The notes: a model not told the origin generated them from the letters alone. A DNA stretch of 64,000 nt from ANME-2 cluster archaeon (GCA_019429385.1 JAHYIS010000006.1:1-64000), one strand, 5' to 3'. Shown: positions 1 to 8,734, numbered from the stretch's first letter. Program-made: numbers and translations.

Positions 1-173
1 ATAATGCTGAGGCAAACGGCGTTGTTGCCGGACTGGTCAGGGATATCAAAAATCTCAGGCCCCTGATGGCCGGTCCTCTCGAAGTATCATCTATGGTGGA
101 AAGTATCACTCCCCTGCTGGTCAATCTCGCTATGTACAATAAGATGAAACACCTGGGCATAAAGTGTGTATAG
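1..173 (+). CDS. 3' end of an unrecognised protein gene (partial)
   Basis: The frame starting at base 3 stays open to a TAG at 171-173 and gives 56 residues ending in KMKHLGIKCV. The composition is that of a normal soluble protein: mixed charged and hydrophobic residues, with two Pro-Leu turns. Codon use matches the GC-balanced genes downstream. The gene starts outside the window, so its size and domains cannot be seen, and I do not recognise the C-terminal sequence as a known family. The next gene, on the same strand, begins 115 bases further on with its own SD sequence, so the two are probably separate transcription units. Confidence 0.55.
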   Translation, partial: NAEANGVVAGLVRDIKNLRPLMAGPLEVSSMVESITPLLVNLAMYNKMKHLGIKCV

Positions 174-288
174 TTGGACACATTTTATCCTTTTTTTGAT
201 ATTCCATCGATTACGAGATGTCTGGGTAATATTAATAACACCTCGCCACCGATGTTTAAAGTACTAACACTCAAGGGGTCAGTTCATT

Positions 289-1281
289 ATGTTCAATTTT
301 GACGAGACAGTCACATCAGCAGTAGATAAAGTAATACCCAGCGTGGTCAACATCAGCGAAGTGAAATTGATAAAAGACGCTCATCTGCACATTCATCCTG
401 TGCCGGGCGTGGGTTCGGGTTTCATAATAGACGAGGCCGGGTGTATCCTGACCAATGCGCATGTGGTACTTGGCTCGTCTGAAATAAATGTAACACTGGA
501 CGACGGCAGGACCCTGCCCGGTGTACTCAAAGGTATTGATACCATGATGGACCTGGCAGTCATCAATATTGATGCCGACGGCCTGCCTGTGCCTGAGATG
601 GCAAAGAACAACAAGCTCAAGATAGGACAGATGGCCATAGCTATCGGAAGCCCGCTGGGTCTGGTCGGCGGCCCCACGGTCACTGCCGGGGTCATCAGTG
701 CATTGAATCGCTCCATCCAGACCGAGATGTCATACATGGAAGGACTCATCCAGACCGATGCAGCTATCAATCCAGGCAACAGCGGAGGACCCCTCATCAA
801 CAGCCAGGGCGTGGTGGTAGGCGTTAACAGCGCCATCATACCCTTTGCCCAGGGCATCGGGTTCGCCATACCCATTGCTTCCGCCCTGTGGGTCGCAGAA
901 CAGTTGAGGGAGCACGGGGTCATCGTGAGACCCTGGATCAGTATCAATGCAGTGGACGTGAACCCGAAACTTATGGCATATTACAGTCTGCCGGTTGACA
1001 AAGGCGTGGTGGTCACCAGAATAGTGCCACAGAGCGAAGCCGATAAATCCGGTCTGGAAATGGCAGATATCATAATCAGGATAGATGATATCCAGATAAA
1101 CACCGTGCAGGACATGATAAAGGTCATCAATAAACACAAGGTGGGAGATAACGTGGAAGTAGAGATATTCCGTGGCCAGGAGAAGATGCTTCTTGAGACC
1201 GTGCTGGAGAAGGCACCCACGCCACAGCTTCCCCCCTTCCCGCCGGCTGAGTCGGGTCAGCAAGGAGCGGTCCTGCCCTGA
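289..1281 (+). CDS. HtrA/DegP-type serine protease with one PDZ domain
   Basis: A 330-residue trypsin-like serine protease of the HtrA family. The catalytic triad is readable: His58 in LTNAHVV, Asp88 in MMDLAVI and Ser165 in the signature GNSGGP. A single PDZ domain follows at roughly residues 225-315. HtrA proteins degrade or refold damaged proteins, and the PDZ domain binds exposed C-termini or regulates the protease. There is no signal peptide or N-terminal membrane segment, so unlike most bacterial HtrAs this one should act in the cytoplasm. The ATG at 289 is preceded by AAGGGG about 10 bases upstream. It is convergent with the transporter gene that follows, only 10 bases away. The family call is secure; the substrates are unknown. 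Confidence 0.9.
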   Translation: MFNFDETVTSAVDKVIPSVVNISEVKLIKDAHLHIHPVPGVGSGFIIDEAGCILTNAHVVLGSSEINVTLDDGRTLPGVLKGIDTMMDLAVINIDADGLPVPEMAKNNKLKIGQMAIAIGSPLGLVGGPTVTAGVISALNRSIQTEMSYMEGLIQTDAAINPGNSGGPLINSQGVVVGVNSAIIPFAQGIGFAIPIASALWVAEQLREHGVIVRPWISINAVDVNPKLMAYYSLPVDKGVVVTRIVPQSEADKSGLEMADIIIRIDDIQINTVQDMIKVINKHKVGDNVEVEIFRGQEKMLLETVLEKAPTPQLPPFPPAESGQQGAVLP

Positions 1282-1291
1282 AAAAGGCAGG

Positions 1292-2179
1292 TCATTTTTG
1301 GACGCACTCCACACCCCGCTCCCTGCTCACCAGCATCGCACCCACTAATATCAGCCCGCCGCCCATTATTGTAGTGAAAGTGACCGGTTCGCTAAGGATG
1401 AGAAAGGCAAAGACCACAGCACTGACCGGTTCCAGCAATGCAATGATACTGGCGCTTTGTGCCCTGACATGCTTGAGAGCGCTGAGGTAAAGAATGAGAG
1501 CGGCGGCCGTTGGCAGCAGCCCGAACAGGATGAGCAGATACAGGTTATCCAGCAATACCTTGCCTGGTACGGCGATAGAATATGGCAAGAAGAGCACCAT
1601 GGTTATGAACAACGCCCAGGTAGCCTGCGTCGTGCCTGTATAAGAATCCCTGAGCTGCCTGGATGTCATGATTATCGAAGCATAACACAGTCCCGATACC
1701 AGCCCCGCGGCCAACCCCATGACATACAGGGTATCCACATTCCCAAACAGGGTAGCTGGCTGAATGACCATGATAACCCCTGCGATAGAGATACCAAGAG
1801 CAAGAAGGCTGCTGCGGGAGATATATTCTTTTAGAATTATGGGCGAAAGCAGGGTAACATAGACCGGTGCCGTATAAAGCAGCAGGACAGCTATGGAAAC
1901 CGACGTGTATTTTACCGAAATGAAATAAGAAAGCATAGTGCCTGCCTGGAATATTCCCAGCAGCAGGACAGAGAGCTTTTTATCCACCAGACGAAGTTCA
2001 CTCAGCCGGCCACAGCATCCGAAAAAGAGCGTGATGGCAACCAGGCCGAACAGCAGCCGGTAGAAGATAATGGAACCCAGGGGCATCTGAGTTGTGAGCT
2101 TTATGAAAATACCAATAAGGCCGAACAGTGTAGCTGCCGAAGCTATCTGTATCTGGCCTTTGAAAAGCGGGGGGTGCAT
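1292..2179 (-). CDS. EamA/DMT-family transporter
   Basis: A 295-residue integral membrane protein with about ten hydrophobic segments and the internal two-fold repeat of the drug/metabolite transporter (DMT, EamA) superfamily. The first repeat begins near residue 10 (ATLFGLIGIFIKLTT). The second contains the typical Glu-Pro turn (ALLEPVSAVVFAFLILSE) near residues 245-262. DMT proteins export or import small metabolites, amino acids or nucleotide sugars; the substrate cannot be inferred here. It follows the oxidoreductase genes on the same strand after 47 bases and may be co-transcribed with them. No SD is evident before the ATG. Confidence 0.82.
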   Translation of the reverse strand: MHPPLFKGQIQIASAATLFGLIGIFIKLTTQMPLGSIIFYRLLFGLVAITLFFGCCGRLSELRLVDKKLSVLLLGIFQAGTMLSYFISVKYTSVSIAVLLLYTAPVYVTLLSPIILKEYISRSSLLALGISIAGVIMVIQPATLFGNVDTLYVMGLAAGLVSGLCYASIIMTSRQLRDSYTGTTQATWALFITMVLFLPYSIAVPGKVLLDNLYLLILFGLLPTAAALILYLSALKHVRAQSASIIALLEPVSAVVFAFLILSEPVTFTTIMGGGLILVGAMLVSRERGVECVQK

Positions 2180-2226
2180 GGGTGATATATTGGGAATGAT
2201 AGTATTTAGGAGATGGGAACGATGAA

Positions 2227-3087
2227 CTACAAGAACTGCTCCATGGTCTTTGTAATATCCACACCTTCAACCGGCCTCTTCACCAGCGGCATATCACGAA
2301 TGGTAACCACCTCATCCTCATACGTGGGCCTGCTTTCCCGATAGAACAACCCGATGGGTATCTTTTCACCCCATTCCAAAGCCCGCTCATAGGCTGCCAT
2401 TTTATCAGCGGTATCGTAATTCCCGTCCTCATCCAGTTTGTACACCCTCTCCTTGTAGAATGTGTTGGTGTTCACATGATTGAAGGTAACACAGGGCTGC
2501 AGTACATCAACCAGCGCAAATCCCTTGTGAGCAATGGCATCGGCGATAAGTTTTCGCAGGTGTGGGGGGTCACCGGCAAAGCCCCTGGATATGTACGTGG
2601 CTCCTGATGACAGGGCAAGGGTCAGCGGGTTCACCGGTATCTCAATAACCCCGAAGGGGGTGGATTTGGTTGGGCGGCCCTTATCAGTGGTGGGAGAGGT
2701 CTGGCCCGTGGTCAGGCTGTACAGTTTATTGTTATGCACGATATGTGCCATGTCCATGTTACGCCTCATGGCATGTATGAAATGGCCCATGCCTATACCG
2801 TAGCCATCACCATCTCCCGCCATTGCCAGGACGCTCAGTTCATGGTTGGCAAGGTGGATACCTGTAGCAACAGGAAGTGTCCTCCCATGGATTGAGTGGA
2901 AACCATTCGCATTGACGTACTGGGTAACTGCACCATGGCACCCGATACCTGAAACTATCATCACCTGGTGAGGTTCATACCCCGAATCCGCCAGAGCGCC
3001 ACGCAATGCGGTAAGTATCCCGAAATTACCGCATCCCGGACACCAGACTGGTTTTTTATCCATCCTGAAATCCTGTATCTCAGCCAT
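2227..3087 (-). CDS. korB: 2-oxoacid:ferredoxin oxidoreductase, beta (TPP-binding) subunit
   Basis: The 286-residue beta subunit of a two-subunit 2-oxoacid:ferredoxin oxidoreductase, which oxidatively decarboxylates a 2-oxoacid to an acyl-CoA and reduces ferredoxin. WCPGCGNFG near residues 15-23 supplies cysteines for the catalytic [4Fe-4S] cluster. GDGDG at about 91-95, followed by an Asn-rich strand, is the TPP/Mg-binding motif. I place the start at the ATG at 3087 (MAEIQDF), seven bases behind GAGGTGG; a longer reading begins 30 bases earlier without an SD. The start overlaps the alpha-subunit stop by 8 bases, so the two are translationally coupled. No ferredoxin-like domain is fused. The substrate could be 2-oxoglutarate or another 2-oxoacid, so the symbol is provisional. 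Confidence 0.87.
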   Translation of the reverse strand: MAEIQDFRMDKKPVWCPGCGNFGILTALRGALADSGYEPHQVMIVSGIGCHGAVTQYVNANGFHSIHGRTLPVATGIHLANHELSVLAMAGDGDGYGIGMGHFIHAMRRNMDMAHIVHNNKLYSLTTGQTSPTTDKGRPTKSTPFGVIEIPVNPLTLALSSGATYISRGFAGDPPHLRKLIADAIAHKGFALVDVLQPCVTFNHVNTNTFYKERVYKLDEDGNYDTADKMAAYERALEWGEKIPIGLFYRESRPTYEDEVVTIRDMPLVKRPVEGVDITKTMEQFL

Positions 3088-4810
3088 GTCTAACCACCTC
3101 AGCCACACGGTTTGCAATCTCCTCTGGCGTGAAGGGTCTCCCGTTATATTTGAGTATTTTCTCGTCCACCTTCATTCCTGTATATTCCCGGATCATCCCG
3201 GCAAGCTGGGCAGTCTGGTTATTCTCCACGTCAATGGTCAGTCTGGCACTTTTGATTATCCTGGTCACTTTTTCCCTGGGGAACGGGTACAGGTTCAGTA
3301 TCTGCAGGAAATTTACCGTTATATCACTGTTCTTGAGCAGCATCATTGCCTCAAGAATGGGACCCTTGGTTGAACCCCAGCTCAGCAGCGTAAGATCGGC
3401 CGTCTTTGGCCCGTACAGGTGTGGTTCTTCCAGTTCGGCTGCAAGATGTTCCAGTTTTTTCATCCGCTTGTCCATCATGGCAGTCCTGTTGAGGGGGTCT
3501 TCAAGGTAGCGCCCGTGCTCGTCGTGCTCATTGCTATTGGCTATGAAGACCCCCTTTCTATGGCCGGGTATGATCCTTGGTGAAATTCCTGAATCGGTCA
3601 TTTCATATCGCTTATAATCTGTAATATTGTCCAGGTGGGCATGGTCCAGCAGCTCTCCTCTGTCCACGGGCACGGGTTCAAAACCATCTACCGTTTTATG
3701 GCTTTCTGTCAGGAACTTGTCAGTAAGAATTATCACCGGTACCTGGTATTTTTCAGCCAGGTTGAATGCATGACCTGCTGCCTGGAAACATTCCTCCGCG
3801 TCCCCTGGTGCCATGACCACCCTGGGAAAATCTCCCTGGGAAGCATGCATCACGAATCTCAGGTCTCCTGCTTCGGTACGGGTGGCCAGTCCGGTACTGG
3901 GTCCGGGACGCTGGGCTTCCATTACCACCAGCGGGGTCTCGGTCATGGCTGCAAGACCCAGGGCCTCTACCATAAGCGAGAAACCTCCTCCAGACGAAGC
4001 TGTCATTGCTCTTACCCCGGCATGGGAAGCGCCGATCGCCATGAGTATGGCAGCCAGTTCATCCTCGGTATGTTTGACAACAAGGTTATGGTTCCTTTCC
4101 TCGGCAGCAAGAAAGTGCAAAAGACCTGATGCGGGTGTCATTGGATATGCAGAATAGAACCTGCAGCCTGCTGCAAGGGCACCAAGACCTACCGCCTCAT
4201 TCCCACTCACTACCATCCTTCGGAGACCATCAGCAGGTTTCACGATAATTCCCGAACCTCCTGGATGGTTGTTCATCATAAAATCATACCCGGCCCTGGC
4301 AACATGGATATTGTCCCGGACCACATCTTCGCTTTTATGTTTGAACATGTCGGCAAGCAGGTTCTCAAATAGGGACAGGTCATATCCTATAAGAGCAATG
4401 GTGGCACCAATGGCTGCCGTATTTCGCATGATAGGTTGTCCGCCCAGGTCCTTCACAATGTCGCCAAGGGGTATGGGAAACAGGCTGATATCTGCATGGA
4501 CCCCGAACCGGTCTTCCGGTTCATGCATACCGTCAAAGAGTATGCATCCGGTTGGGGCCATTTCTTCTTTATGCAGGTGGATGGTCTCTTCGTTCAATGC
4601 CACCAGCATATCAATATATCCGGTATGGGAATGGACTTCCCTGCTGGCAGTACGTACCATATAGGTGTTATGGCCTCCCCTGATAAGGGAGGGGTATTCT
4701 ATGGCATCGAATACATGAAGCCCTCCGCGCGCAAAAGTTTTAGAAAGTGTGAGACCCGAGGCCATTATCCCAAAACCTGCTTCCCCACCTATCATCCATG
4801 AAAATTCCAA
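3080..4810 (-). CDS. korA: 2-oxoacid:ferredoxin oxidoreductase, fused gamma-alpha subunit
   Basis: A 576-residue fusion of the gamma domain (about residues 1-185, with GGEAGFGI at 8-15 and a conserved GGHN near 45) and the alpha, pyrimidine-binding domain (about 200-576). The substrate loop motif YPMTPAS lies at 222-228, a variant of the YPITPSS typical of the family. It pairs with the beta subunit immediately downstream to form the two-subunit KorAB type seen in several archaea and actinobacteria. In methanogen-like archaea the likely role is making or consuming 2-oxoglutarate in the partial citric-acid cycle, but specificity is inferred. The TTG start at 4810 is supported by GGAGGAA seven bases upstream. 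Confidence 0.87.
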   Translation of the reverse strand: MEFSWMIGGEAGFGIMASGLTLSKTFARGGLHVFDAIEYPSLIRGGHNTYMVRTASREVHSHTGYIDMLVALNEETIHLHKEEMAPTGCILFDGMHEPEDRFGVHADISLFPIPLGDIVKDLGGQPIMRNTAAIGATIALIGYDLSLFENLLADMFKHKSEDVVRDNIHVARAGYDFMMNNHPGGSGIIVKPADGLRRMVVSGNEAVGLGALAAGCRFYSAYPMTPASGLLHFLAAEERNHNLVVKHTEDELAAILMAIGASHAGVRAMTASSGGGFSLMVEALGLAAMTETPLVVMEAQRPGPSTGLATRTEAGDLRFVMHASQGDFPRVVMAPGDAEECFQAAGHAFNLAEKYQVPVIILTDKFLTESHKTVDGFEPVPVDRGELLDHAHLDNITDYKRYEMTDSGISPRIIPGHRKGVFIANSNEHDEHGRYLEDPLNRTAMMDKRMKKLEHLAAELEEPHLYGPKTADLTLLSWGSTKGPILEAMMLLKNSDITVNFLQILNLYPFPREKVTRIIKSARLTIDVENNQTAQLAGMIREYTGMKVDEKILKYNGRPFTPEEIANRVAEVVRHG

Positions 4811-5002
4811 GTATTATTCCTCCATTTTATGAATGGACTCTATCCCGATGTCCCCGGTACCCCAGTCCCGTAATTTGATACTGGATTATTCCCAACTTCC
4901 CCGGTTGGTCACGTGTGCATTAATGGAACAATGTCCCAAAGATTAATTAAATGATAAAGGTAATATGACGTTAAATAATTTTTCAATGGAAATTAAGGGA
5001 AA

Positions 5003-5560
5003 GTGGTACTTTTGGAAATTGCAGATGCAATTAAACAGCGACGTGTGATCAGGGAATTCAAGCAGGACCCTGTACCTGATGATATTCTGTACCGTATCAT
5101 AGATTCGGCACGCTGGGCTCCCAGCCCGTTCAATACCCAACCGTGGGAGTTCATAATAATCAGAAATAGTAAAACGCTCAAGAAATTAGCTAAATGCGCT
5201 CCCACGATCGAATGCAATGCGCCTATGGCCATCGCGGTGGTCATTCTTCCCATCACAGCCAGATACCCGTTCCACCAGCAGGTAGGTGAACCCGGGCATG
5301 CGGGGGCCATGGCTGTCCAGAATATCATGCTGACGGCATGGGAGCTGGGCATAGGTACGGCGTGGACCACTATTGAGAAGGACAAGGTCAAGCAGATACT
5401 GAACATACCAGAGGAATTCGATGTGCTGACGGTCATACCCATGGGCTATCCCATGGAAGAACCGCCGATGCATAAAGAAACTGACCGACTGCCGGTGGAA
5501 GACCTGATGAACTTCGAGAAATTCACCGGATTATCTGAAGGCAGGATAATGGTATATTAG
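5003..5560 (+). CDS. Nitroreductase-family flavoprotein
   Basis: A 185-residue FMN-dependent nitroreductase-fold protein. The N-terminal phosphate-binding arginines appear in KQRRVIREF (about 12-20), followed by the family motif ARWAPSPFNTQPW near residues 35-47. A central GAMAVQNIMLTAWELGIGT helix pairs with a C-terminal strand containing PMGYP. These enzymes transfer hydride from NAD(P)H to quinones, nitro compounds or other flavin-accessible substrates; the physiological substrate is unknown. The GTG at 5003 has AAGGGA only two bases away. A TTG at 5012, preceded by GTGGTAC, is an alternative start that removes three residues. It is divergent from the korA operon. Confidence 0.83.
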   Translation: MVLLEIADAIKQRRVIREFKQDPVPDDILYRIIDSARWAPSPFNTQPWEFIIIRNSKTLKKLAKCAPTIECNAPMAIAVVILPITARYPFHQQVGEPGHAGAMAVQNIMLTAWELGIGTAWTTIEKDKVKQILNIPEEFDVLTVIPMGYPMEEPPMHKETDRLPVEDLMNFEKFTGLSEGRIMVY

Positions 5561-5725
5561 TACGGTTGATTGGTGTGAAGAGGAGGAAAAACACCAGGGA
5601 CATTCATAATAGTCTTTGAGGATAGGATGTTCATCTCCGCAACATACTAAAAAAACACGCTTCTGCCGATAACATTATTAGGCAAAAATATAATTATCAA
5701 CTTAATAAATAGGAGTGATGAGAAT

Positions 5726-6202
5726 ATGGTTAGAACAGTTTTGATTTCATTGTTGATTATCTTATTAGTATCAATGTCCTGTGTTCCGGTGGCTTCAGCA
5801 ATAACTGAAGATGAGGCAATGCATTTTTTCCTGAATATCTATAATCCTCTTCTGGATAAAATAGTCAAGGATATTCCACTTATTGATACGGTATTCGGAG
5901 GACAGGTCATCCATATAGTGGTCGAAAAACCTGAAGGGAATATCGAGCTGGGAGCAGTGACCAATTCGGATGGATATATCACTGAATTGACCAGCGGTAA
6001 ACCGGATAATCCAACCCTTCGGTTGATTTCGACCGAAGCTGTCGTAGAAAAGGTCAGAGCATCTGATGACCCGGTTGCAGAAACGAACAAAGCGCTAAAG
6101 AATGGAGATATTTATTACGAAGGAATCGGCGTCAAACAGGAGATAGGGGTTACCATTGTAAAAGTAGTATTCTTCTTTGCAGACCTGTTTGGTATCATTT
6201 GA
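5726..6202 (+). CDS. Small exported protein, possibly SCP2-like
   Basis: 158 residues with a clear signal peptide: MVRTVLIS, then a hydrophobic core, and a likely cleavage after PVASA near residue 25. The mature part is soluble. Its spacing of GAVTNSDG, a strand, DNPTLRL and a C-terminal amphipathic stretch (NGDIYYEGIGV) recalls sterol-carrier-protein (SCP2) domains, which bind lipids in a hydrophobic groove. That resemblance is weak and only a suggestion. The start is secure: AGGAGTGATG lies just upstream of the ATG. The gene stands alone; a 16-base palindrome 82 bases past its stop may end the transcript. Confidence 0.6.
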   Translation: MVRTVLISLLIILLVSMSCVPVASAITEDEAMHFFLNIYNPLLDKIVKDIPLIDTVFGGQVIHIVVEKPEGNIELGAVTNSDGYITELTSGKPDNPTLRLISTEAVVEKVRASDDPVAETNKALKNGDIYYEGIGVKQEIGVTIVKVVFFFADLFGII

Positions 6203-6283
6203 TTATGGGTGAATATTAAGGGATGGACATACTATTTACCATCTCATCTTTTTTATACGCCTGTTCTCCAGTAAGAACATCAA

Positions 6284-6299
6284 ATACCTATATAGGTAT
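6284..6299. promoter_or_regulatory. Perfect 16-bp palindrome, operator or terminator
   Basis: ATACCTATATAGGTAT reads identically on both strands. It lies in the 437-base AT-rich gap between the exported-protein gene (stop 6202) and the RNase III gene (start 6640). On the plus strand it is followed by GATTTTCTTATTC, so it could fold into a short hairpin ending the upstream transcript. Perfect symmetry without a loop fits a dimeric repressor site better. Nothing else in the gap was recognisable as a gene or RNA. Confidence 0.4.
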
Positions 6300-6639
6300 G
6301 ATTTTCTTATTCAATTCAAGAGAGGATTTCGATAAAACTCACAAGAACGTTTACTCTTAAATGACATGCAGTATCGGCAGTTTTGTATCGGATTAGTAGA
6401 TTATTATTTTGAATTGAAAATATATTGCGGGCATAGACCAAATATATATACTATTAATAAAATGAATAATTACTAAAAATAGAATTAATAACCATAAAAG
6501 TAAGTTATTAAAACAGGCCTCTTGTAAATAATAATTAGAATAAAATATTATTTGCCAGATGTTTGTTTTAATATCTCATTTTTATTATTACTGGTTCTTT
6601 TTGTTTTTTGATTTATTTCAAAATACACGAGGAAAATAT

Positions 6640-7398
6640 ATGATATTGAATAATGACTTAACGGTAAGAGATGAAGATTTAGAAAAATTTCAAAATATAA
6701 TTGGTATCAAGTTTAATAATCCAAAATATTTGATACACGCTTTGCTGCACGGATCAACATTTAGTGGAGACAAAACGCGATTAGAACATTTTAAAAATAT
6801 AAATAATCTCGATGCTGACAATTATGAAAAACTGGAATACCTTGGGGATTCAGTTTTGGGTTTGATTGTAGCTGAATATTCGTATAATCAAAATGAAATT
6901 GAAGAATACGCAAACATAAACAACAAAACAATAGAGGGCGTTTTAACTGAGGTTAAGAAAGTACTGGTATCCAATGATAGTCTAAAATCTCTGGCAGACA
7001 CAATACAACTTGATAAATATATAATATATGGCAGCGGCCTGGTAAATATTGATACTATATATCCAAATGTAATAGAAGCGCTTATTGGTGGTATTTATCT
7101 TGATCAGGGGTATCCTGAAGCGAAGAAATTTGTCTACAAATATTTTGACATAAAAGGCGCTTTAGGTAAAATAGGTGACTCAAATCCCATCGGAAAATTT
7201 CAAGAGGAAGCAGTTAAAAGAGGTTATAATAACCCGATATACAGAGAAATAGAACAATGGGGCCCTGACCATGACAAACATTTCAAACAAGGGTTATATT
7301 TGGATGGCAATAAAGTAACTGAAGGGGAAGGAAGTACTAAAAAAGAGGCAAATAAAAAAGCTGCTGAAATTGGACTGATAAAAATGGGATTTTCATAA
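6640..7398 (+). CDS. rnc: Ribonuclease III (bacterial type)
   Basis: 252 residues when started at the ATG at 6640, which follows GAGGAAAATAT. An upstream in-frame extension of 27 residues is hydrophobic and lacks an SD. The nuclease domain (about 10-165) carries the signature EKLEYLGDSVL, giving Glu63, Glu66 and Asp70 as the metal and catalytic residues; Glu146 lies in NVIEALIGGIYLD. The position matching E. coli Asp114 is Asn143. A double-stranded RNA-binding domain occupies about 181-252 and ends in KKEANKKAAEIGLIKMG. RNase III cleaves double-stranded RNA in rRNA, mRNA or antisense duplexes, and it is uncommon in archaea, which process rRNA by other endonucleases. The gene is markedly AT-rich compared with its neighbours and is followed by a T-run (7399-7405). 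Horizontal acquisition is likely. Confidence 0.9.
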   Translation: MILNNDLTVRDEDLEKFQNIIGIKFNNPKYLIHALLHGSTFSGDKTRLEHFKNINNLDADNYEKLEYLGDSVLGLIVAEYSYNQNEIEEYANINNKTIEGVLTEVKKVLVSNDSLKSLADTIQLDKYIIYGSGLVNIDTIYPNVIEALIGGIYLDQGYPEAKKFVYKYFDIKGALGKIGDSNPIGKFQEEAVKRGYNNPIYREIEQWGPDHDKHFKQGLYLDGNKVTEGEGSTKKEANKKAAEIGLIKMGFS

Positions 7399-7405
7399 TT
7401 TTTTC

Positions 7406-7576
7406 TCATTCCTTGCCCGAGCAGAATCTTTTCATCCCGCAGGGTCCGACCCCGTCATGTAACAGGCGGGGCATCGGGATGATTGACGGGTCACCGGTAT
7501 ATTTAGACAAACTGTCCAGGGCCTGTATAGCCATTTCAGGATCATATCCCGTTATTCCCAAAAATGAAGTAAGATT
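7406..7576 (-). pseudogene. Coding-like vestige next to tRNA-Leu
   Basis: Just beyond the 3' end of tRNA-Leu, the minus strand has 56 open codons ending at TGA (7406-7408). It reads like real protein: Gly-Tyr-Asp-Pro-Glu, a helix-like AIQALDSLSKYTG, and a Cys-containing end (GPCGMKRFCSGKE). There is no ATG, GTG or SD at its beginning, and the tRNA occupies the space where the rest of a gene would lie. The base composition matches the GC-balanced core rather than the adjacent AT-rich RNase III gene. I read it as a leftover 3' gene fragment of unknown identity; chance openness cannot be excluded. Confidence 0.25.
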
Positions 7577-7577
7577 A

Positions 7578-7662
7578 TGCGGGGGAAGGGATTCGAACCC
7601 TCGAACTCCTACGAGACTAGGCCCTGAACCTAGCGCCTTTGACCTGTCTGGGCGACCCCCGC
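7578..7662 (-). tRNA. tRNA-Leu (anticodon CAG)
   Basis: An 85-nt class II tRNA. The acceptor stem pairs GCGGGGG with CCCCCGC and leaves discriminator A. The anticodon stem CTAGG/CCTAG closes the loop TTCAGGG, giving anticodon CAG (plus-strand CTG at 7624-7626). There is a long variable arm, and the T arm reads GAGGGTTCGAATCCCTT. No CCA is encoded. An AT-rich box-A-like stretch (ATACATAAACATAATAAG) lies about 15-35 bases upstream of the 5' end at 7662. Confidence 0.96.
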
Positions 7663-7772
7663 ATTTTGTTTACTTATTATGTTTATGTATTTGTCCATAC
7701 TGTGCGCTTGAGCGCAAGCACCAAGCTGTCAATGGATACGGAGTCTGAATATCGCTAATTAGATTTAAGCCT

Positions 7773-8699
7773 TTATGTTGAACCCATCAATTTTATCAAC
7801 AAAGCTTTCTGTGCATGCAACCTGTTCTCAGCCTCATCCAGTATAGCAGAATGGGGGCTGGTAAGCACCTCACTGGTAATCTCCTCGCCACGGTGTGCGG
7901 GCAGGCAGTGCAGCACAATAACATCATCCTTTGCCACATCCAGCAATGCATCATTGATCTGGTACGGCCCCAGGTCGCGCATCCTCTGTTCCCGCTCATC
8001 CTCATCGCCCATGGAGACCCACACATCAGTGTACAGGATGTCGGCATTCAGGGCAGCAACCTTCGGGTCCGATACTATCTCGACCGAGCCGCCCAGCTCC
8101 CGGGCACGTTCCACACTACCATGGTCAGGCTCGTACCCTTCAGGACAGGCCACGCTCATCTGCATTCCGGTAATGGCTGCAGCGAGTATCGCAGAATTGC
8201 ACACATTGTTCCCATCCCCTATCCAGGCGAACTTCAAACCTTCCAGCTTTCCCTTATATTCCCGGATGGTCATAAGGTCCGCCAGCAACTGGCACGGGTG
8301 TTCCAGGTCTGACAGGGCATTGATAACAGGCACACTCGCATAGTGGCCCAGTTCAACGAGAGTATTGTGACTGTTCACCCTTGCCATAATCCCGTGCACA
8401 TACCTTGACATCACCTGGGCCGTGTCACCGATGGTCTCTCCTCTTCCAAGCTGAAGGTCACGGTAGTTCAGATACAGGGGGTGCCCCCCCAGTTCATTCA
8501 TTGCCACTTCAAAGGAAATGCGGGTCCTGGTCGAGGATTTTTCGAAGATCATGGCAAGGCTCTTGTTCTTGAGCTTTTCCACCACCAAACCACCGGCTCG
8601 TTTGGCTTTCAGTTCGTCTGCCATATCCAGCAGCTCAATAATCTCAACACGCGACAGGTCACTCATGGATAATAAATGGGACAAAATATCACCTTTCAT
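7773..8699 (-). CDS. argF: Ornithine carbamoyltransferase
   Basis: 308 residues. It catalyses carbamoyl phosphate + ornithine to citrulline, the sixth step of arginine synthesis, in the cytoplasm. The carbamoyl-phosphate loop SSTRTR is at 55-60 and is followed by SFEVA. The helix motif with HPCQLLAD comes mid-protein, and the ornithine-site Cys-Leu-Pro is in [10 protein letters not shown] near the C-terminus. Length and order are typical of anabolic OTCases rather than aspartate carbamoyltransferase, which lacks the HCLP motif. The ATG at 8699 is the natural start. It lies downstream of purD on the same strand after 35 bases, so a shared transcript is plausible. The tRNA-Leu gene follows. Confidence 0.95.
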   Translation of the reverse strand: MKGDILSHLLSMSDLSRVEIIELLDMADELKAKRAGGLVVEKLKNKSLAMIFEKSSTRTRISFEVAMNELGGHPLYLNYRDLQLGRGETIGDTAQVMSRYVHGIMARVNSHNTLVELGHYASVPVINALSDLEHPCQLLADLMTIREYKGKLEGLKFAWIGDGNNVCNSAILAAAITGMQMSVACPEGYEPDHGSVERARELGGSVEIVSDPKVAALNADILYTDVWVSMGDEDEREQRMRDLGPYQINDALLDVAKDDVIVLHCLPAHRGEEITSEVLTSPHSAILDEAENRLHAQKALLIKLMGST

Positions 8700-8734
8700 T
8701 TAGTAAATCACAGTGTCAACAAGTCTATTTATTA

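Noticed and set aside
1457-1834. 125-codon plus-strand frame inside the DMT transporter gene
   Set aside because: Antisense shadow of a well-supported membrane protein gene.
6559-6639. 27-residue hydrophobic extension of RNase III
   Set aside because: No SD, starts in a Phe/Tyr-rich run, and the ATG at 6640 has GAGG in front and begins the conserved domain spacing.
6200-7700. Integrated element using tRNA-Leu as attachment site
   Set aside because: No integrase, and no second copy of the tRNA 3' end was found in the AT-rich stretch; only the composition is suggestive.
7413-7748. 111-codon plus-strand reading frame
   Set aside because: It runs through the complete tRNA-Leu gene on the other strand; no SD and no family resemblance.
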